A DNA stretch of 64,000 nucleotides from positions 1,116,001 through 1,180,000 of the forward strand of contig JAIXMN010000004.1 of NCBI GenBank assembly GCA_025716815.1. Reading direction: 5' to 3'. A program made the position numbers and the translations under genes. This stretch comes from Dichotomocladium elegans. Lineage: Eukaryota > Mucoromycota > Mucoromycetes > Mucorales > Lichtheimiaceae. Positions 57,737-64,000 of the stretch are shown here, piece by piece. The stretch's first letter is position 1. Each line of letters opens with the position of its first letter. A model generated the notes under the pieces. That model worked only from the letters and a program-made list of their open reading frames with translations, was not told where the DNA came from and ran no database searches.

Positions 57737-58470
57737 TTAAATGTTGCAAAAAAGAAAAACGAAAATCCAGTTTCTGACTAGGTATGAATCAGCAGAGATT
57801 CCCCTGTCGCAGAATAACAAACACTGATCTTCAGCAGCATTATCTACCTGCAGGATCAGACGCTCAGTATCGAGAGGCGCATTGAGATCCTGCATCTGCT
57901 GCCATCTGCTCTGGAGAGCCTCTTTCTGTTTGTCAATGTAGGCCGGTGCGTGCGAAAAACGCTTTTGTTTCATCGAATTTTCTTTGTTTCTGAGCGGAAG
58001 ATTTTCACCCAAGACTGAAAACATGTCGTATGTGGGTTACAGCAAATAGCGCAGTGGATGTGGAGAAATTTGAAATGGAAGGAGTCGCATCCAACGGAAG
58101 CGAAGAGGTAGGTCTTTGTGTATGTGCATGCGTGCATGTGTGCGTGGAGAAAATATCGAATGACCCCATTCGACCAAATGCTGACGTACCAGTGCGCAAG
58201 CATCAACCGGACTCGTAATTTGACGTAAGTCAAATTTCAGTGAGTCATCCGAAAATCCCTGTTCCATTCTCAAGTAATTTTCTTGGTTTAGCCGAGCGGG
58301 AGCGGATTGATATACTGTTTTTGTTAGTACAGAGAGAACAAGAGATAAACGTTCGATGGACCATAGGAAGCAACCGAAAGATAGAATAGAGACCGCATAT
58401 GTTGTCTCGAGAGAGAGAGAGAGAGAGAAAAAAAAAAAAAGTCTCGGTGTTTCAATGTCAGACATGTCAT
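57737..58470 (-). CDS. Small hypothetical gene divergent from the dicarboxylate carrier
   Basis: Coding-like pieces on the minus strand. An exon starts after a textbook branch point and acceptor (TACTAACAAAAACAG, end near 58311) and reads YQSAPARLNQENYLRMEQGF, then DLRQITSPVDACAL with a GTACGT donor. A second block (about 57760-57960) reads RFSHAPAYIDKQKEALQSRW and QDLNAPLDTERLILQ, a likely helix. A 7-nt first exon (ATG 58470, MT-) joined through a GTCTGA donor would fit the phase; the junction between the two main blocks is only resolved by an AAG acceptor near 57957. Boundaries are approximate and the family is unknown. Confidence 0.45.
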
Positions 58471-58625
58471 GTTTTCGGCAAAGAGATGAGCCTAAACGAG
58501 TGTCCCTGAGACAGAACATTGCATGAACTCCCGTATATCTAAAAGGCCTTTTTCCTCCTCTCCTTTTTTTCTTTCTTATCCAGTCCCTCAATTTCCTACT
58601 ACTCACCTCTCTTTGAACTCACATA
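58471..58625. promoter_or_regulatory. Short bidirectional promoter region
   Basis: Only 155 bp separates the proposed divergent start codons, so both genes probably share promoter elements here. It contains a pyrimidine-rich stretch (about 58550-58580) just upstream of the carrier ATG. No specific factor site is recognised. Confidence 0.4.
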
Positions 58626-59774
58626 ATGTCCTCGGCTCAGACCGCATCGAAGACACCTTTCTATTTTGGTGGGGCTTCGTCATGCGTGGCTGCAACTGTG
58701 CTACATCCTCTCGATCTTACCAAGGTGCGGTTGCAAAACATGACTGCCAATGCTGCTCGTGGCCAAAACATGGTGACTACGATGTTGTCTATTGCCCGTA
58801 ACGAAGGAGCGCTACGCCTTTATACTGGACTCTCAGCTAGTATTCTTCGCCAGTCCACCTACTCTACAGTCCGCTTTGGTGCCTACGAGAAACTTAAGCA
58901 AGGCTTAATAGCTTCTTCGGATGACCCGTCAAAAAGTAAATGGTTGGAGAAAGCAAGAGGAGGAGAGAGAAATGAGGGTAGCCGACAGGCAGGATCGTCC
59001 AGATGAGGTGGTGGTGGTGGATGATAGTAGCGGGTTGCATTCATGCTCACTTTTTGTCCGTTCCATTAGAACCCAAGGTGTGGGAACTCTTGATCTGCTC
59101 GAGTACCGCTGGTGCGCTTGGTGGTCTCTTTGGGAACCCTGGTGATGTCGTTAATGTGCGAATGCAAAACGACGGCCAACTTGCTCTCCACGAGCGTCGC
59201 AATTACAAGCACGCGCTCGATGGTATCATACGGATCAGTAGAGAAGAAGGGATTAAAACTCTCTTTCGCGGCATGGGTCCCAACATGAGCAGAGCTATCC
59301 TCGTTACATGCTCACAATGCGTCTCGTACGATACGTTCAAGGATATTATTTTACGATATACACCCATGAGTGAAGGATTGCCTCTTCATCTCACGGCAAG
59401 CGTTCTAGCGGTAAAGTAGTCTCTTTTTTTTGGGGGGGGGAGAGATTGTGAGGGTATTAAGGGTTAAAAAGGGGGCTAATAGGAATCTGGCCTTATTATA
59501 GGGACTCGTGGCCACGACTGTCTGTTCACCGGCTGACGTTGTGAAGACACGTGTCATGTCAGCTAATGGTGCTGCCGCGCAGCATGTTTCTTCCTTGAAG
59601 GTTATGTCTGGCATGTACAAAGCTGAAGGCATACGCTCCTTCTTCAAGGGCTGGACCCCCGCCTTTGTTCGCCTAGGACCGCAAACAATCATCACCTTTG
59701 TTGTGTTTGAGCAACTGAAGAAGTGGCATAGTGCGTGGCAAACTGAAAAGTCTCTCATTAGCACAACTCTGTAG
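58626..59774 (+). CDS. dic1: Mitochondrial dicarboxylate carrier
   Basis: Three exons, 58626..58935, 59070..59410, 59502..59774; 307 aa. Three tandem mitochondrial-carrier repeats with PLDLTKVRLQ, NPGDVVNVRMQ and SPADVVKTRVM, each the Px[D/E]xx[K/R]x[R/K] signature. The NPGDVVNVRMQND and SPADVVKTR forms are typical of Dic1, the inner-membrane exchanger of malate or succinate for phosphate. Length matches yeast Dic1 (298 aa). Introns use GTAAAT and GTAAAG donors. The gene converges on the FAAP100-like gene, with 197 bp between stop codons. Confidence 0.94.
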
Positions 59775-59971
59775 AGAAATACTAATTACCAGCTCCCCCA
59801 AGGCACATCATTGTATATATTCCTTTTTACATCTAACATAATCTCATTTTCCCTTGTATCGCGTCGTATTTCTCGCCCTGTTGTCATATCCCTCCATCAG
59901 CTCCAAACACCTATAATAGACACATCGGTTCTTTGAATTGATTAATCAATAAAAACGAAAGGCATACTATA

Positions 59972-62900
59972 TCAGAACCATATTGGCCCGATAACTAGAC
60001 CGTCATGTAATTTTTTTAAGTGCCCAACTGTCTCTTTCAATGCTTTCCAGAACTCAGGATCGTTCTTGTTTGAACGATATCGTTGTTCCAGATTGGTGGA
60101 TGCATTTAAAAGCTCCCAGTGAGCGTCATGAAGGTGTATCCCTGATGTTGCCCATCAGCACTGAAGTTTGGACCATTCCTTTTTATCTTTGTTACCTTTA
60201 TCAGTGATTTCCTCGCTATCGACAACAAAGTCTTGCGATCGTGCCAGCAATGACGTTTCTACCTTGATCAATGCTACATCATTATAGCAAGATATTGTCA
60301 TAATAAACAGGTTCGAAGATGACTGGTCTTTTCAAGGCCTAATGTTTTAGCATGGGGGGTTTTCTTTTCATGTCGGCGCTCATAGCTACCTCTTGATAGC
60401 CTCATTTCAACAGGATATTCTGGGAATGCAGCAAGGTGAAAGAAGGCATGGTTCTTTGAAGTCATAATACGATCCATGTGCTTTCTGCGAGAAGAATAAC
60501 ATATTTTATATCTACGATAATGTCATCCTTCGCAAACTTACCTAGTTTGTGCGTCCTGCAGAAAAGTGTAAAGAAATTTGTCATAGATGCCATTCAGAGC
60601 ATCGTCATCATGTGGTTGCATCATGAACCGCAAATTTATGGTTATCAATTCACCAAATAGATGCGCCGGCCTCGCTCCCTATATGACAAGGCGTTATATG
60701 CCTCATTGCAAGTGGCTCTTTCAAATTTTATCTTCTAACCTCGAGATGCACAAACGGGTACTGATTTGTGTTATCAAGGAGCCTTCTACTATGCATACTT
60801 TCGCATAATCGAAATGTGGCTTCGCGTATACCATTGCGCTTCAGCACCTTGAGTGTATCTTCGGAGCATGGAAACGAAAGATGCAGGTCGTCAAGCAGCA
60901 AATCTGTCAATGGAAACAGCGCTGGCTTGGAACCTGCTTGACCACCAATGTTTGTTTCAGAATGCCAGTCGCCAAGCTGCTGTTGTTGAAGCAAAGGAGT
61001 CATTGCTTCGGATAAAGTCGAGAGCTTTTTCTCGCCTATTAGTCGAGGTTTTGTTTGATCAAGCTGGAGGGACAAATGTATGGATATGCGCAACGGCAAC
61101 TGAAGATCTTTGATTTCTATAGGAAAATCGCGTATCCTGGTTCGGATGGAGAGTATTTATCACATTGCGTCTCTGGATGAAAAGTACTTTACTTGAACCA
61201 TACCATATTTCATCATCCATCACCCCCGCAAGTGGCATAGTGAACGTCAAGCCGCTTGTTGAGTCCTGGTGCTGTGTATCTGCATGATTTTTTTCTTGGA
61301 GTAATGTCCGTTGATGCCATAAATTGATATGCACTATGTAGACCCGGGATCATTTAATGTGAGCGATAACCTTATTCTGACTTTTTACCGCTCGAAATGC
61401 GTACAATGCCATTGCTCCCATCTCAAAGGTATCAACGTCCGTATGCGCACTCGAAGAAAGCAGTTTGAGTGCCCAGTCAGATGATGTATATTAGGCATTA
61501 TAACCAAGGGCTGAACGTCGCATTGGAATGGTGAAGCATCATCATTTTCCTTGTCCTGCAGCTTGCTTTTTTGGGATTTGATGCGTTGGAGAGAATATAT
61601 CGCTTGGTTGACTGATATTAGCCGATTATTAAGATCCTTGTTTACCAATTTAAATAAGTATCCTTTGTCTTACAATCTTAGTTTAAAGTACCTCCATTTG
61701 ATGCTGCATATCTGTTTTTAGTTTATCCTGCTCGTCTAATTCCTTTAAGATGACGTGTATGGCATCCTGTATAAGATTTGGATCCTCATCAAGAGAAATT
61801 TTTTCGCTATATCTTGTGAGCCTTCATTTTCATCTTCTCGCTGCCCCTCCACTCCTGGAATATATATATATATATATATATATGCGCGTGTGTATGCGTC
61901 TAACCTCATATTAGCTTGAGCTAAGAGCAGTGTTACGATGCTGTTTTGGACTTCAATGGATAAGAGATATATCTTTCCTGTATGTGGCTTTTCTGATTCC
62001 AGGTGAAATTGGCGTATATTATGGAGTGCATCTAAGCGAGTCATCTTTAAAGCGATGTTTCCCGCAGGCGGTTCCTTTTGGACGTTCACCATCTCTACCA
62101 GATGAATATTGCCTCCAATGTTAACAAATAACACCTCATCCTAAGTGGATAACAGTCAAACTCACAAAACAGATGTACATATGCATGCGTCTTACTTACG
62201 TCTTCAGCTGTGCGAGACGAGAGCACTGGTGTTGGGATATAGAATTCTTCGCAAAGCAATTTCTTGCATTGGGCTTCAGTAAACATGTTGATTGTGCCAC
62301 AGGTGCTGTATTGGCGAATGGTAATGTGTGTCAGAAGATTGTACATACGCGTGTCGCGTGTTAAACTCCACTCCTACCCTATAACAACCAATGCGTTGAA
62401 GAGTGGGGATCCAGATAGCTTTAGGAGGTGAAGTGCAGAGATAGATTCTGCCTTTTGAAAATAAGTCATGTTAGAGCAAAGGCTTGTGTATTTTGTTGGT
62501 ATTGCTTACAGGAAGATGGGTGATGAGGGTACCTTCACCATCGGTACTATGTCCCCACAGTGTCCCGTCTTCTAAACCCACTAGGACTGTGTGTTTATTC
62601 CTGCCTCAACTGTTTAGCTCTCTCCCTCTTCAACCATGACGATAGGAAACATGTCCCAATACAAACCGCGATAGTCCTAGGTGTTCCACGATGGAGGTGA
62701 CCAATAGCGATGGTTCGACTGCTCTCAAATAACTGTTCTGTAAGATTAGTTGATCTCAGCTCAGGCGGCTCCTATTTTACCCAGCAGTGTAGCAGACACT
62801 GGCGCCGGGAAAGATCCATCAATGCGCCTTGGTAGTACCGTCTCAGACTCTTGTGTCCAATCTACCATCCTTCCGTCATGCAACAGACCATAGAATCCAG

Positions 62901-63512
62901 TTCCATGGGACTGGATCCAGATTAAATTGTTCTAGACGGAATGATTAGCTTTCAACAGTGCATGCACGATCGTCTAGACAATATGCTCTTTACATTCTCG
63001 TAGATCCGCTCGCAGTCGCCCAATCTCGGACGTTTCGGCGCTGGCCTACAGGGTTTCATCCTTTCTTCGTCAGCGGCTTTAAGCCCAATCTGAATTCCAG
63101 TTGCTGTTCCTTAACTCTTCTTCTCGGTCAACACAGCCGCCTTTAATTCGCCACACATTGCCCCCAGACGTCCGCACAAGAATAGCGCAACAGTATATGC
63201 TGTCGACTGAACACATTTGCTCGATTGTCACTGATCCCAATTCCCAAGATTTTGTCTGTTTATGTTCAGCCCATCCGTGTCTGTCAGCGATTCAAAACGG
63301 GTAGTTCAATGAACTTAGCAGCTCTCACCCCCCATTACCTGCATGATGCCGGCTTCAGTTATCCAAACCGAGGAGACAGCCCCGGAATCGTCTGCATAAA
63401 AGAATTTAGACATACCGTGCGAGCAGCAAGTCGACTCGGAGCAGGTGATTTTCGCGTTAACATGGGATGCAAGCTGTCGGCGATGCAAGATCTCGGTTTT
63501 GATCAAATGCAT
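59972..63512 (-). CDS. FAAP100-like protein (Fanconi anaemia core-complex subunit), tentative
   Basis: Sixteen exons on the minus strand. In transcript order: 63512-63339, 63255-~62994, 62931-62781, 62737-62663, 62604-62510, 62451-62378, 62305-62200, 62140-61905, 61812-61692, 61636-61405, 61333-61193, 61116-60740, 60678-60542, 60484-60390, 60327-60196, 60141-59972; about 845 aa. The N-terminal half is beta-propeller-like (SSVWITEAG, GGNVWRIKGG, FYGLLHDGRMVDWTQ, HTVLVGLEDGTLWGH). A coiled coil follows (ILKELDEQDKLKTDMQHQME, NNRLISVNQAIYSLQR), then beta-sandwich blocks (CFLRVRIRTLIPL, KDLQLPLRISIHLSLQLD, LFPLTDLLLDDLHLSF) and a helical end. Order, length and several motifs match human FAAP100 (881 aa) as I remember it. 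One frame break near 63030-63130 and the true start are unresolved. Confidence 0.55.
61860..61883. repeat. (TA)n microsatellite in an intron
   Basis: Twelve TA units inside an intron of the FAAP100-like gene (61813-61904). Confidence 0.85.
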
Positions 63513-64000
63513 GCTGAGTGTTGAAGGGAAAAAAGGGACAGAGCACGGGAATTCTGTGCCGCTCCACATTTGCGTAATTAATTCTGGTGTTGTCCACAGC
63601 ATTGTACATGACTTGCATTTCTTCATAGCTTATACTTTGATTATCTTGCGAGGGATTATTTTCTCCCCTCCCCATCGACAAGTTCCTTAGTCAAGGAATG
63701 TTGGATGAGAGCGGCTTTACGTGGTTACCTCATTGTTCACGAAGATGCGGGGACATATTAATGCCGCTCATGGATGCTACAACCACGTTCATATAACGTA
63801 CTTGTCAGTATTTCTAATATGATGGGTAAAAACTTGATACACATAGAGTATGTGGGAGACATCTTAAAAGCGCAATTGTTGACGAAACTGAATGTCGCCA
63901 TGGTGTTGCCAGTTTCAAAATAACATCATTCGATGACCCATATCTAATTTATATAGGATGGACAAGAAGACTCAAGGTATTTACCTCCTACTAACCATAT
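63513..64000. other. Probable promoter or 5' exons of the FAAP100-like gene
   Basis: No second gene is seen. A minus-strand ATG near 63951 opens a short frame (MATFSFVNNCAFKMSPTYSM) followed by a possible GTGTAT donor, so the gene may begin here rather than at 63512; I could not connect it in phase. Confidence 0.35.

Noticed and set aside
63392..63415. GTATGT ... TTTTATGCAG looking like an intron in the FAAP100-like gene
   Set aside because: Only 24 nt, too short for spliceosomal removal; the frame reads through it in the model used.
1..64000. CRISPR array, prophage, operon or secondary-metabolite cluster
   Set aside because: The only tandem repeats are microsatellites, genes are intron-bearing and individually transcribed, and no PKS/NRPS/terpene backbone gene is present.

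Overview
The window is nuclear DNA of an early-diverging fungus. The best fit is Mucoromycota (Mucorales or a close relative), but this is inferred from gene content, since no rRNA or species marker is present. It is eukaryotic because genes carry many short spliceosomal introns (about 45-150 nt, GT-AG with a few GC-AG, some with TACTAAC-like branch points) and mitochondrial presequences. It is fungal because of an Ato-type acetate transporter, a Cmr1 WD40 protein, an Rvs167-type BAR-SH3 protein, an SH3/WW-like/RasGEF protein, a PX-AGC kinase and an F-box protein. Most gene models below were spliced by hand, checking reading phase at each junction; where a junction would not resolve I say so.

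Layout. 0.3-13.9 kb is gene-dense: acetate transporter (-), type II membrane glycosyltransferase-like protein (-), two small hypothetical genes (+), a PAK/Ste20-like kinase (-), a two-exon small hypothetical gene (-), a mitochondrial-looking small protein (-) and a BAR-SH3 amphiphysin (-). 14-24.7 kb is a repeat-rich island around a mitochondrial DEAD-box helicase (-) and a tRNA-Ser(GCU) gene (-). It holds relics of one Tc1/mariner-like transposon, one of them split by a LINE 3' end, and a ~95-bp-arm hairpin. 24.7-33 kb carries cmr1 (-), an unresolved coiled-coil gene or pseudogene (+) and the RasGEF (-). 33-37.1 kb is gene-poor and ends in the best-preserved transposon relic. 37.3-52.8 kb is gene-dense again: F-box protein (+), PX-AGC kinase (-), diacylglycerol kinase (-), L-lactate permease (-) and mitochondrial glutamate dehydrogenase (+). 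52.8-57.7 kb is gene-poor with a second, identical tRNA-Ser(GCU). 57.7-63.5 kb carries a small unknown gene (-), divergent from a mitochondrial dicarboxylate carrier (+), then a many-exon gene (-) that I read as a fungal relative of the Fanconi-anaemia core-complex protein FAAP100.

Themes. Carbon and nitrogen handling: acetate and lactate uptake, mitochondrial dicarboxylate exchange and glutamate dehydrogenase. Signalling: Ras activation, a PAK-like kinase, a PX-AGC kinase and diacylglycerol removal. DNA-damage biology: Cmr1 and the FAAP100-like protein. They are not arranged as a cluster. The most interesting candidates are the FAAP100-like gene, a PAK-like kinase with a built-in Glu at the activation-loop Thr position, three GC-AG introns, and the nested transposon island.
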